DNA of 64,000 nucleotides from Culex pipiens pallens (GCF_016801865.2 NC_068937.1:66755665-66819664), one strand, 5' to 3'; numbered from the stretch's first letter, positions 40,690 through 52,475 are shown. Translations and numbers: made by a program. Notes: generated by a model not told the origin, from the letters alone.

Positions 40690-41350
40690 GAAGATGCCTA
40701 GCGTGATGGACATTCTGCTCAAACTGCCAAGCCAAAATCTCGACGGGAGGAAGGAAGAATGACTCGCCTGCAGAAAAGATAGTTCAAACTGGCAGCGCTG
40801 AAGGGACGCCTGCGGAAGCAGCTGATGAAGAGCCGTCTCTTCGTGGTGCAAAGGGACAACCGGTGCCAGCTGAAGAAGCTGGTCCTAAACCTTCCAAAAA
40901 GGTCACAAGTTCAGCCGACAGCCACGAGGATGGAGAGTCCGCATCGCCCAGCAAGACTGCTGTGAAAAAGTGTACCAGCCGTGGTCGAGGTGCGGGTCAA
41001 AATGACACTGTTGAATCCAGCGACCTTCCGGAAGTTTCCGCTGGAGCCTCGTTGACAATAGAGAAAGCCATTGCGGACGAGTCATGATAAGCCGACTGCG
41101 GCTGCTGTTGACGTTGTATCTGGTGCGAAACGATTGCGACGAGATGCGAAGAACGGTGATGCCGAAACAGCCAACGAGCTGGCAAACAAACGCGTCGTGC
41201 ACTAAAATCAAAGGCGGAGCAGGTCGGTGTGGAAGCTGATTCAGCTTTAGCTGCAGACCAAGTGCCAAAATCAACCGTTCGTTCTCGCCGTGGACAGAAG
41301 CAAGTTTCAGAGGCAGAATCAGAGTCCCCCGTCCAAGGTAGACAAGTCCA
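40690..41350 (+). pseudogene. Decayed Lys/Glu/Ser-rich nuclear-type protein remnant
   Basis: A frame from about 40760 reads SPAEKIVQTGSAEGTPAEAA, later KKVTSSADSHEDGESASPSK and TAVKKCTSRGRGAGQ to a double stop near 41085. It continues in other frames with VSGAKRLRRDAKNGDAET, and LKSKAEQVG..STVRSRRGQKQ. The low-complexity basic/acidic pattern resembles disordered chromatin or nucleolar proteins, but I cannot name a family. At least two frameshifts. Strand and coding nature are supported by composition only. Confidence 0.5.
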
Positions 41351-41559
41351 CCACCAGCAACCCTTATCCGGTTCCAGTTGAGATTTCTATGCACGGATCC
41401 AAGATGGTCAAGACGATGCTACATGCGTTGCACACTTCAACTCCGTTGATAAGGAACACGCTGAATACGGACGCCGCTGATGTTCCCGGCACAACACGCG
41501 GTCTTCGGGTGGCGGCTGCAAATTTCTTCATTGCAGCCCTGACTGAAAAGTCCGTCGGA

Positions 41560-41760
41560 CGTCCGTCGTTTGTCGTCCGTGCAATCGTACGACGTCGCAC
41601 GACAATGTCGCGCGACTTTCGCACGGATGTCAGACTTTTTTGCACCAAAATGTCGTATTTGTCGTACGATCGATAATCGAAATTGTTCGACATTGTCGTA
41701 CGACATTCGACCGACGTCGCACGGTTTTGTTATTTAGGATGTCGTGCCTTTGTCGTGTGC
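41560..41760. repeat. TCGTACGAC/GTCGCACGAC-rich block
   Basis: Many near-palindromic GTCGTACGAC, GTCGCACGAC and CGACGTCGCAC units in about 200 bp, unlike the surroundings. Looks like one subterminal region of a TIR element, but I cannot find its partner. Confidence 0.45.
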
Positions 41761-41929
41761 TGTCATTTTGGTATTTTGAGTTTATTTTCAAAATAAAATT
41801 CACTTTGTTTATGTTTTTCATTATTTTTATTCATTTGTATTAGTTTGCACTGGCCTGGCACTTTGTTTTTGAAATATTCACTATCACTGCAGCCATACTT
41901 TTCTTAATTTCGCTTAGTGACGGGATTGG

Positions 41930-42250
41930 CCGTTGCACAAGAAGGAAATACAAACCGACTCCTTTTGGTCCGACGATGGCCAACCACTTTTGGAAAGGTT
42001 CTGCTTGTCTACCCTTCCAATGTTCGAGTGCTGCCCCGTGGGAAGTTTGTCCACCTCGATCGCCTTCACCCGGTGGATGTTCTCGGCCGAAAGTATCTCC
42101 AGGAAGAAGACTGAGTTTTGATAATTGCACTTTTGAGATTCCGCTAGAAGTCCAACACCACCAACGCATTTTCATTGTCCTTTTCCTCTTGCTGGTCCAC
42201 GTCCAGCAAAAAGCACTCTGGAAACTGTTTGTACAGAGCTGGAACGAATA
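41930..42250 (-). pseudogene. Unidentified coding remnant (minus strand)
   Basis: Frames shift between YKQFPECFLLDVDQQEE, FFLEILSAENIHRVKAIEVD and KLPTGQHSNIGRVDKQNL. Each stretch looks like genuine protein sequence. I do not recognise the gene. It is broken by at least one frameshift. Confidence 0.4.
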
Positions 42251-42585
42251 AAATAATTTAAAAAAAAATGCAGGATTCAAGAATTTAAAAATATTAAGAC
42301 ATGACGTGTTTTATAAATATTTTGCATTTCAAAATTTTTATTTTTTTTTGTTTTAAAATTTTAAAGCTGACTTTCATTAGAATTGTTGGGTTTAAAAAAA
42401 TTAAACATGTTATGTTTGGTTTTATTGTGGGTAGCAGTGAGGTTCTGATGTATCCAATGACAAAAATAAATATTTTCAAAATGCCGTTGCAAATATTTTT
42501 CAAAGTTAATATCAAAGTTCATAAATAATATTTATAAAAAAAACCAAAATAGTTGAAATCACAAAATTGTAAAACATAAAAATAG

Positions 42586-43936
42586 GGGTAATTCTCCGCC
42601 AACTCACACAGCAGTTGCCCCGACCCCTCTTCGATTTGCGTGAAACTTTGTCCTAAGGGGTAACTTTTGTCCCTGATCACGAATCCGAGGTCCGTTTTTT
42701 GATATCTCGTGACGGAGGGGCGGTACGACCCCTTCCATTTTTGAACATGCGAAAAAAGAGGTGTTTTTCAATAATTTGCAGCCTAAAACGGTGATGAGAT
42801 AGAAATTTGGTGTCAAAGGGACTTTTATGTAAAATTAGACGCCCGATTTGATGGCGTACTCAGAATTCCGAAAAAACGTATTTTTCATCGAAAAAAACAC
42901 TAAAAAAGTTTTAAAAATCCTCCCATTTTCCGTTACTCGACTGTAAAAAATTTTGGAACATGTCATTTTATGGGAAATTTAATGTACTTTTCGAATCTAC
43001 ATTGTCCCAGAAGGGTCATTTTTTCATTTAGAACAAAATTTTTCATTTTAAAATTTCGTGTTTTTTCTAACTTTGCAGGGTTATTTTTTAGAGTGTTTTA
43101 ATGTTCTACAAAGTTGTAGAGCAGACAATTACAAAAATTTTGATATATAGACATAAGGGGTTTGCTTATAAAAATCACGAGTTATCGCGATTTTACGAAA
43201 AAAAGTTTTGAAAAAGTTGGTCGTCATCGATCATGGCCGTTCATGGTCACCCGCGACAGACACGGACGACGAAACAAAGAGAAACGCAAAAAGTAACTTT
43301 TTCAAAACTTTTTTTCGTAAAATCGCGATAACTTGTGATGTTTATAAGCAAACCCCTTATTTCTATATATCAAAATTTTTGTAATTGTCTGCTCTACAAC
43401 TTTGTAGAACATTAAAACACTCTAAAAAATAACCCTGCAAAGTTAGAAAAAACACGAAATTTTAAAATGAAAAATTTTGTTCTAAATGAAAAAATGACCC
43501 TTCTGGGACAATGTAGATTCGAAAATTACATTAAATTTCCCATAAAATGACATGTTCCAAAATTTTTTACAGTCGAGTAACGGAAAATGGGAGGATTTTT
43601 AAAACTTTTTTAGTGTTTTTTTCGATGAAAAATACGTTTTTTCGGAATTCTGAGTACGCCATCAAATCGGGCGTCTAATTTTACATAAAAGTCCCTTTGA
43701 CACCAAATTTCTATCTCATCACCGTTTCAGGCTGCAAATTATTGAAAAACACCTCTTTTTTCGCATGTTCAAAAATGGAAGGGGTCGTACCGCCCCTCCG
43801 TCACGAGATATCAAAAAACGGACCTCGGATTCGTGATCAGGGACAAAAGTTACCCCTTAGGACAAAGTTTCACGCAAATCGAAGAGGGGTCGGGGCAACT
43901 TTTCCCGATTTCGTGTGAGTTGGTAGAGAATTACCC
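42586..43936. mobile_element. Near-perfect 1.35-kb foldback element (GGGTAATTCTC ends)
   Basis: The left arm starts GGGTAATTCTCCGCCAACTC and the right arm ends as its near complement GAGTTGGTAGAGAATTACCC. Arms of about 620 bp pair with few mismatches around a spacer at about 43215-43305 that includes CACCCGCGACAGACACGG. Small frames at 42604-42816 and 43697-43918 are the same sequence read from each arm and have no meaning as proteins. A transcript through it would form a long hairpin RNA. No clear target duplication beyond ATA-like flanks. Confidence 0.88.
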
Positions 43937-43983
43937 ATAGATAATTTTAAAAACTTATTATTTAGTTTATGATTGTATTTTTT

Positions 43984-44083
43984 NNNNNNNNNNNNNNNNN
44001 NNNNNNNNNNNNNNNNNNNNNNNNNNNNNNNNNNNNNNNNNNNNNNNNNNNNNNNNNNNNNNNNNNNNNNNNNNNNNNNNNNN
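43984..44083. other. Assembly gap (100 N)
   Basis: Exactly 100 N. The sequence after it changes from AT-rich to coding-like composition. Confidence 0.99.
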
Positions 44084-44279
44084 CAGCAGCTAAAGTTCGA
44101 GCACGAGTGGCGGAGGTGGAGGCAGCACTACGAATACGACCAGTAACAACAGCAGTGGTCCGGTAGTAACTGTTAGTTGCTCCAACGGCGGCCACGGCTG
44201 GTGTAAATATATAACTCGCATAGCAGCAGCAGCAGCACCCGCCGTAACTAACATTCTCGCTCTTCTTCGTGTTTGTACA

Positions 44280-44720
44280 CTTTTCAGACGCCGAACTAGC
44301 CGATCTGTCGCGAATCTTTTGCGAGGTCATGAACCACTTTCGGTTGGACTTATTTCCCACGCCCAGGTGCACCAGCAGGAGTCCAACTCACTAAGCCCAA
44401 GGCCGCCAAAATCATCGCTTGCCCAAACATTAAACAAGAGTTGTTGGAGTGCACGACACGCTTGGACGAGCAATTGCTCAATGCTCAACATTGAAGACTC
44501 GGAGAACGAAACCGTGTTAGAGTGCGTCGATGGAATCTACCCCACGCTGGACGAGAGTCGCTCGAGACGTTTAACTCGGAAGACGTTTTGGTGGTGGCGG
44601 CAGATGGATCGCGGGATACCATCTACAACTACGAGTGGGGAGTGTATCGACGAGGTAATCCACGCGCTCAACGGCTGCAAATCAACACTGTAAAAATCTT
44701 AAGCTAATCGAAGTCAATCT
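44280..44720 (+). pseudogene. Unidentified coding remnants in several frames
   Basis: After a TTTTCAG acceptor-like site the sequence reads DAELADLSRIFCEVMNHFRL then DLFPTP, then KPKAAKIIACPNIKQELLEC, then ETFNSEDVLVVAADGSRD and TIYNYEWGVYRRGNP, each in a different frame. The first piece resembles helical-repeat transport receptors, but I would not name it. Frameshifts between pieces point to a pseudogene. Confidence 0.4.
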
Positions 44721-44839
44721 TAGCAGCCAGGACTCGTACGCGTACGCGAATCTCATCGCTATGAACTCGTTCTGCAAGGACGCGCTGGGTTGGCAACCAG
44801 CACCAGCCGATGACGTACGTGTTCGTCGTTGCCGATTAA

Positions 44840-45410
44840 GGACGGCTCTGTAACCTGAGACTGGCCGACGACGAGCAGTGTGGTTTCCAGTAGGCATCTG
44901 CCGCAGTCAGACAGGATGGCCAGCTGATGACGTTGGACGACGACGAAGCAGATCGTGGAAGAAGATGGTCCCGTCGGCGATCATCGTGTATGACCGGGTG
45001 TTGAGTCCTACGTAAGCATGTTCTCTCTGGAAGTTGTGCCATATTTGTTCAAAAAATTTTAGCTGAAATACGTCAGGCTGGATGGACTGGAAACGCTCAA
45101 CGGGTACTGGAGTAACAGGCCGCATTCCCAACCAGCTGGTGACGTCCGGGACTTCGTCGCCGATAGAAGGCTGCCATTTCGCCGCCGAGCAGCGTGGGTT
45201 TCGGCAGGCAGTGGCCGCGGATGTTGCATTAGCAAGCGTACCTACTAAACAAAAATGTTGGCAGAAAACCGAGACGCACCCAGCAGAGACGAGGAGATTG
45301 ATAAGCGTGAGACGTTGCCGCCGCAGTAGGACTGGATTGCAGGGCCGGGCCGCGTCACAGACACGCGGTAGAAGCGCGCAACGAATTAATGCATTCCGAA
45401 GGACATGAAC
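44840..45410. other. Coding-like but unassigned stretch
   Basis: Both strands show open frames (plus: KYVRLDGLETLNGYW; minus: VERFQSIQPDVFQLKFFEQI). A GTAAGC donor and TTTTAG acceptor flank 45012-45061 on the plus strand, but no open join results. No family recognised. Confidence 0.25.
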
Positions 45411-45689
45411 GGGATTCTACTAATTAGAAAACAGAAGAAATAAGCAAACAAAACGCTATTTACTTGCTCGCCAGCTGATGACGTTGGACCAGTAGTGGTG
45501 AGACTGATTAAGAAATTGGCAGCTCCGTTGCTGAGCCCGACCTAGAAAATTGTCTGAACAATTTCGCATTTAATTTTGCTTGAATGTAATTAAAATAAAG
45601 AATTTCGTGAAATTCAACTTGGTATCACTTTACCACAAATGCTTTTTCCTTTACTTTATTTATCGTTGTACATATTACAATTCCACAAT

Positions 45690-46110
45690 TAGGTGACTTC
45701 CTGTCCGTACAGATAAAACTTTAATGTTCCGTCGACCGATTGACCCAGCTGGGTAGTTGACTGTGTGTGGCCAGTGAGGATTTCGGCTCGCAGACTTCGC
45801 AGTGGCAGGATCGACCAGAACAATGTTCCGCTGATGGTCGCCAACACGCTGACTAGTGCGTGGGAACACTCGCAAGGTGATCCCCCAAATACTTCTCCTC
45901 GGAAACGGGCACGTTCCTCAACACGTCTTGATGATTTTTCTCATTGGTCACAATGTCCTCACGAAGTGCTAACCACCTCTGATCCAGCACCGTAAAAGCG
46001 GCTCTACGCCCAGGATACCGGTCGTCAGAATCTGCGACACAAACTCGATCGCGTCTTTCAGCATCCGGTAATCCACCGCACTATCGAGATCCATTAAGCT
46101 CAACCGCTCC
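45690..46110 (-). pseudogene. Unidentified coding remnant downstream of the SSR1 pseudogene
   Basis: The minus strand reads LSLMDLDSAVDYRMLKDAIE and FVSQILTTGILGVEPLL, then in another frame FTVLDQRWLALREDIVTNEK and NHQDVLRNVPVSEEKYLG. Looks like one gene broken by frameshifts; not recognised. It directly abuts the SSR1 remnant without a poly(A). Confidence 0.4.
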
Positions 46111-46179
46111 AGAAATTACACAGTTTGCGCGCCCTCCGGGATCCGAGTGGTTAATCGGCCACCAACCTCGCGATGGATT

Positions 46180-47035
46180 TAGTCGTCTCCGACGGCCCGC
46201 TTCGCTGCCGAGGGCTTTGCTTGGGGAACACTTTGCGCCCTTGAGGGAGTTTTGTACTTTCTTGAGCGTCTTCGCGGGGATCCACTCGTAGTCGACGTCC
46301 CTGGTGTTAGTGGTTCCGGTTTTGACGGTCTTGTGCACCGCCGACGATCGCTTGCACTTGCCGTATGAACCGAGGAACTGCTGGCCAAGGACGAGCAGCA
46401 GCACCACTGTGGCACCACGATTGCGGTCATGAACACGTACTTGAAGAACGTCTCGCCGTCCTGGCACTCGTCGACCTGATCGAGAAGATTTCGTTGAAGA
46501 CAGCCTCCGAGAATTGATTGCTACTGGCGTCCCGGTAGAAAAGCGCTATGTTCAGTCAGAACGGATGACCAGCAAACGATTCCGACGGAAGGAACGAATA
46601 CGAAACGGTCGCCTCGTGGCCGGGCTTGATCTCGCGGTTTTACGCGAAGGCCGAGAAGATCTGCAAGAAGTAGTAAAAGTCCATCCGATAGCGGAACGAA
46701 GACTGGTCGCTTTCCTGGTTGAACGAAATCGTCGCTTCCCTTGTTGGCGATTCAGACCAGAAACTTAGCCGGGTAACTGGCCGGAAGCTCAAACTGCGAA
46801 CCAGATCCAGCGAAGTGTAGCAAACGGATCAACAACAGGAACGTATTGGCGAAATTTCGTCGTTTCCGGCTCGTCGTCCATTTCAGTTTCCTCAGCCTGA
46901 TCTGTCCTCGACGCGTCCTCCCTCTCAACCTCCGTGTCTAACTTATCTTCAGTGGCGTGGGCCTTCAACCGGGAATCACCGTCTACGGTGAGCAGAACCG
47001 TCGGCAGAACCAGCAGGGCTCTTGATTTTCACGTT
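46180..47035 (-). pseudogene. Translocon-associated protein alpha (TRAP-alpha/SSR1) pseudogene
   Basis: Collinear minus-strand pieces cover most of the protein. They are an acidic lumenal N-terminus, ELPASYPAKFLV then WIANKGSDDFV, SFRYRMDFYYFLQIFSAF, KPGHEATVSYSF, ALFYRDASSNQFSEAVFNEI, DGETFFKYVF before a hydrophobic membrane segment, and the cytosolic tail KRSSAVHKTVKTGTTNTRD then VDYEWIPAKTLKK and AKRAVGDD. This matches the ER translocon subunit SSR1. Several frameshifts and in-frame stops disable it. Continuity across the protein suggests no introns, so a processed copy is possible, but no poly(A) follows the stop. Confidence 0.85.
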
Positions 47036-47262
47036 AATCACTGGCGGAGGGGACACTTTTCGAGGATCAAATTTTGAACTCTGCTCCGACAGGAGGATGA
47101 CTGCTGCGCTGCGGCTCGGACTGCGGCGGTGGAAGAGAACGTCAGTTGTTAACGTGGGGTTAGTTTGGTTTTTCGTGATTTATACTGGTCAGTGGCCATT
47201 ACCCTTTGATTGCTTATTTAATTAACTGCTCCAAAAAGATCAAAAAATTCTCCGAAATCGTT

Positions 47263-49393
47263 AGGTCTATTCCCGTACTGCAGAATTCTGCAATTCTGCA
47301 CGAAATCGGCAGCAGAGCGTTCCCGTACTTTTCTGCAACATAAGTAACTTTTTTCCCAGGCAGAACTTCTGCAATGAGAGAGACAGAAGTTGCAGCAAAA
47401 CCCTTCCAGTACTTTTCTGCAAGCTCTCTCTTCTCTTTCTTGTTGAAAAGTGACTGCAAGTTGGTGTGATGGATGTTGAGTACACGCTTACATAAAGTTT
47501 GCAATTTGGGTGAAATCAAGCATTTTATTATCAGTTGTAATATTTTTTTTTGTTTTATTATTACTAAATTGAATTAGTCTTTTGAAGAGACGTTTGTATA
47601 TTTTGAATTGATGGTTTTTTTGGGTAGTTAGTTTTTTTATGTCTGGTTTTATTGAGAACGATTTTTTTGTGTTAACGATTTCAGGCTTAGTTCATTAATG
47701 TAAATGATATAGCGATATTTTTTAGTGTTAATATGATAACTTTTTGAATAGACTAAATATGTGTGTTAAATTATAAGTAAATTTAATTGCCAAATAATAA
47801 ATTGTACCTTTAACGGTGCTACCAATTTGTATTCTTATTTGAACCAAAAAATGTGATGTAATTCAGTCGTATTCTTAAATTTTAGGAAGTTTAAATTCTA
47901 AAATTCGGAAATTCTTAAATGCCAAGATGGCGCATTTCACAAAAAGTACATTTTTTTGGAGTCGTTAGAAAATCAGGTTTAGAGGATTTAGAGATTGAAC
48001 ATTTTGACGAGTTCTTCGGAAAATAGAGTACGAACTGTTTCTATTTTTTTAATATTTGAGTTTTAATTTTTTTATGTACAGAATTTTAAAATTTTACTTA
48101 TTTTTCTTTTTTTTAGTTTCTTTATTTTTTTTAAACTGTAACTTTTGAATTTTTGGTGTTCTGAACTTTGAAATATTCAAACTTTTGATTCATTTATTTC
48201 GAATTTAAAAATATTTGAATTTTTAAGTTTAGGAACTTTTAAGTTAGAAAACTTTATTTTTTTATTTCGAATTTTGAAAATTAAGATTTTTTTGAAATTT
48301 TCAATGTTTAATTTTTAATTATTTGTATTTTTCAAGCTTTGAATTTCTGATTTATTGTTTTTTTTCTGAAATAATTACAGAGAAACCTCTTTTTACGCGG
48401 TGGCGTTACGCTTTTTGTTTCGTAGATTTCTCTTAAACCTTTCAATGTTTTTGCAAGCTTCAAAAAGCGTTTTGTAGATCTGAACAAAACCTACAAATTG
48501 CTTATAAAAGATTGCAAAAATGTTGCGTCGTTCCAGAGAAATCTAAAAATTTGAAAAACGTAACGCACCGCGTAAAAAGAGGTTTCACTGTATTTGCATT
48601 TTTTAATTTCTCTAATATCTGATTTATTTTTTTCAAGTTCCTCAATTTGAAAATAGTTTTTCTTTTATTTTTGAACACGAATTTCTTAATTTTCAGATTT
48701 CTCAATTTATGAGTTTCAAAATTGTAGAGTTTGTGATTCGTTTTTTTTATTTGTCAATTTCGCTGCGTCATCGTTGTTCTTCGATGTGAAATCCAATTAT
48801 AATTTATTTATGTTATCTTTCAAACATTTTACTATTAAAACATGTATTTATGGTCTATATAAATATACCTTCTATATTAAACCTTTTTCTTTTTTTAATA
48901 ATTTTTTTAAATGTACCTGCCATTCTCATTTCTTAAATTGTTTACGTAATGTAAAAGTTTTGAGTTGTTTCTAATATAAAATGTCTACCTAAGCATTATT
49001 TATTTCTAGTTTAATAAATGGTACATGCTTTATTTTTTAGATAAAATTTCGATTTGCATAAAAATTAAGTCCCCGTTCTAGAGGTAAACTTCTTTCAATT
49101 ACAATTTTTGTCAATCCATTTTTTTAATTGTTTTGAAATAATTTAAAAAACTTCAATACCCAATTTGAGTAAATCCACTCAACTGTGTACAATATTGCAG
49201 AAAAAGTACTGGAACGCGCTACCCAGGCAAAAGTTTTGCGGCTTCTCTCCTTGCAGAACTTCTGCAAAAGAGAGAGATGAAGAGAGCGAGCTGAAAAGTA
49301 CGGAAACGTGCTGCAAAAAAAGTGACTTATGCTGGCTGCAGAATTCTGCAGAAGCTGCAGGAATTCTGCAATTCTGCAAGTACGGGAATAGAC
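47263..49393. mobile_element. 2.1-kb TIR element (AGGTCTATTCCCGTAC ends)
   Basis: The left end AGGTCTATTCCCGTACTGCA and the right end complement AGGTCTATTCCCGTACTTGC begin arms of about 210 bp. The arms are rich in TGCAGAATTCTGCA, GAACTTCTGCAA and GAGAGAG. The interior (47480-49180) is AT-rich with no gene. A small hairpin at 48380-48590 (AGAGAAACCTCTTTTTACGC and complement) is nested inside. Flanking GTT on both sides could be a 3-bp duplication. Confidence 0.75.
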
Positions 49394-49539
49394 CTGTTGT
49401 TTATTTTTATTTTTGACTGCTCGAAAACATCAAAATAAACATTGTTACAGTGCGGCTAGTTTCGCGGAAAACTGCAAGAATGAATATTTCATGGCAACTC
49501 TGACTGCATGAACAAGAATTTTCATTCGAGCACGATCTG

Positions 49540-49695
49540 ACCACGATTAGCACGATGAGCGCGATCTGGCGCGATTTGCCGCGATGAGCAAAAAACAACC
49601 GCGATGAAGGTACGATGAGCGAATAAGGTGGAATTTGATGCGATTTGGTGCGATTTTAATCAAATCGCGAAGTGTCATCCCCCTCGGACTCCTCC
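49540..49695 (+). repeat. GCGAT-rich block, copy 2
   Basis: Irregular GCGATGAGC/GCGATTTG units ending in GTGTCATCCCCCTCGGA, matching the end of the block at 36985-37125. Confidence 0.5.
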
Positions 49696-50106
49696 CCTTT
49701 TCCTCAACTATGCGCTCTCACCACTGAGTCTCTAAATCTCTCCGAAAACTGCAATGAGAGAACGCTACATGGTTATTAGAAGCCGACCACGCATGACATC
49801 CCATAAAACTGTGCTTGCAACAATTGGTTTTGTGCCGGCTTTCATGGTTAAACGCTGTGCGGGTCGGATGATCGCTCAAGCGGGAATGAGAGAGAAAAGG
49901 AAAATGTCAATCGCGAGTGTGTAAACACAAAAACGTGTTCGGCTATGTTCGGCGCTGAGAGTTTCAATAAGGAGAGAAGAGCAGTTGTATTTGAGGCATG
50001 AATATTCAGGCGGGATAATTGTAGTTGCTGAGAGCTGATATTTTGATATTTTCACAACCCTGCTCGGCAATATCAGATTCACTTAAAAAAAAATGCTCAA
50101 GGACTG

Positions 50107-50243
50107 GTGTACGGTGGCGACATCATTCTTGATCGTGTCTCGTTGCGGTACTATGGCATCCATGTTTTTTGCTTGTTTAAATTTGAATTGACCGTTTTGG
50201 ATGGCGATGGAATAGAAAAGAGTTTCACGTCTGTTTGTCTGTG
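50107..50243 (+). repeat. 137-bp direct repeat, copy 1
   Basis: GTGTACGGTGGCGACATCAT ... CACGTCTGTTTGTCTGTG. Almost identical to 51031-51167 (one difference seen, GATCGTG versus GGTCGTG). Part of its end (CACGTCTGTTTGTCTGTG) also occurs at 50638-50655. Not flanked by a target duplication, so not proven to be an LTR. Confidence 0.85.
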
Positions 50244-51030
50244 GTTCATGTCTGTTCCGGACCGCGGAGTGGAATCTGCTGCGGAACGCCGTACGAAAGA
50301 GGATACCACAATGCAATGTTTCTGGTGCAGCAACTGTTTAATTTGCATTCTTTGACGCCATCGCGTGGAACTTTGGCAGCATTTTTCCCGATAATTTGTC
50401 TGATTCAAAAAAAACTTACCCTTGAACATAACAATGTTTCATTACATAAACAACATACAAACGTCATTTTTCTTTTGTACACGCTTAATCGGATAAGGGG
50501 AAGAGGGTACACTCTTAGAGTGGTTTATTGAAACGATGAGGTTTCCGCAACAGGACTGCAGATCGCGCTAGTGTGCAGCCCAATTTTGAATCTTCTTGTG
50601 GGGACGATGGATTTTTTGAAAAAATCAGTTAAGATTCACGTCTGTTTGTCTGTGCATGAACCATCATTTGTACAGGGTGACAAAGGCAGGTCAAAAGGCC
50701 TTGGCTAAAGTGAACAAGGAGGAGCTAGGAAAGAATACTTTTGTGTTTATTTTAAACGGAGTGGCGAAATTAACGGGAATCTCAATAGGAATATTTTGCT
50801 TTCGCAGTTGATGATGCAAAAAACAACAACGTGGATTCAAAAATCTCCCAAAATAACAGTTCTTTTAGTTTATCAAAAACTCCTGTATCATTTCATAGCA
50901 AATTTGAATCAAATTTGATCAAAACGATGTTCTTATGCAATTTTTCCTTTGATTTTCACAAAACCCGCGCTCACACACACAATATATCGCGCGCTCACAC
51001 ACACAACCAACCAATTCAAGAAACGTCAAA

Positions 51031-51167
51031 GTGTACGGTGGCGACATCATTCTTGGTCGTGTCTCGTTGCGGTACTATGGCATCCATGTTTTTTGCTTGT
51101 TTAAATTTGAATTGACCGTTTTGGATGGCGATGGAATAGAAAAGAGTTTCACGTCTGTTTGTCTGTG
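51031..51167 (+). repeat. 137-bp direct repeat, copy 2
   Basis: Second copy, 924 bp downstream of copy 1. The interval holds no recognisable coding sequence and a CACACA-rich stretch near 50975-51005. Confidence 0.85.
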
Positions 51168-52475
51168 CGCGAACTTTCAAACCGGGTCACATGTTGACGG
51201 GTGACACCGGCGCGATTGCCGATCTTCACTCCTCCGGACCTTGGTAAAATAAGCGAGCGGGCCTTCGTTTGTGTCCGCTTTTATACCCTAGAAAAACCCG
51301 TTCCCGCCAGCTCACTTCCGCTTGCGACAATGACAGTTGGTTGACAGTGACATCTGTCACTGTCAGCTGGAACAGGCTGAAACTTACAATTCATATGGGG
51401 TTGGTGTCTTTGTATTTTTCATGTGACTTTTCTCGACATAATAGAGTCGCCTACTTTTAATTGATTTTAACTGTGCTTGTTTTCTAAGTGTTTTTTTTTA
51501 ATCGTGCATTTAAATATATTTAAACATTTACATACAACAAATTAAAAATTTACAATCTTCCTTTTTAGTCAAATCATGCTGGTCTTTGATTCAGTGTGTA
51601 TTTTTTTATTGGAACTGTGAAAACACAGGTTCAAAAGGATGAAGAAAAGCCCCAAGAAATCGTGACTCTTTTTTTGTACTGTCTGTAAATCATTTCTTGA
51701 CCCCTTTTCTTGGGAGGTGCGTATTGGCCCTTTGAATGAAACTTATCTGGCCAGTCTTCCTATTTAGGGTGCTCTTCGGCATAACGCTTTATACCGACAA
51801 TCGTCATCGGCAGAATGACAGCTACGAAAAACCAATTTCCATTTTACCAACATTATCGAAGGCATGTGAGAATCTGCTTAAGGATCAAATAGTACAATAT
51901 TTAACATTCAAAAAGCTTATAACCCCTTTTCAATCTGGTTTCCGGGAACATCACAGTACATCTTCAACCGTTATTAAAGTTTGTCAGGACATAAATAAAG
52001 CTTTAGACAGTAACATGGCAACAATACTTGTCCTTATAGATTTCACGAAAGCTTTTGATCTGATTGACCATAACATTTTTGTAGCTAAACTGGAAAAGCA
52101 ATATAATTTCTCAGCAGAAGCTTGTAATTTGTTTAGGAGTTATTTAGGAGGAAGACATCAACTGGTTGAAATCAATGGAAGTCGATCACAATTTAGACAA
52201 AACGAACGAGGTGTTCCACAAGGATCCGTTGGAGGTCCCTTAGCCTTTACAATGTCAATTAATGATCTCCCAAGACATGTTCGTTATTGCAGTATACAAT
52301 CTTTTGCCGATGACACCCAAGTTTATTTATCTTGTCCTATTACAGAACTTCCTCACTATATTTCTTTGCTAAACGCTGATCTTTTATCCATTCTAAATTT
52401 TTGTCGCAATAATGGTCTAGTACTTAACGCATCTAAAATAAAAGCCATAATTTTTAATCGTCCTAATTCTGATCT

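Noticed and set aside
42604..43918. Pair of matching 70-73 residue frames
   Set aside because: They are the two arms of one palindrome read from opposite strands and have no coding features.
50107..51167. LTR pair of a small retrotransposon
   Set aside because: No 4-6 bp duplication, no primer site and no polypurine tract found, so left as direct repeats.
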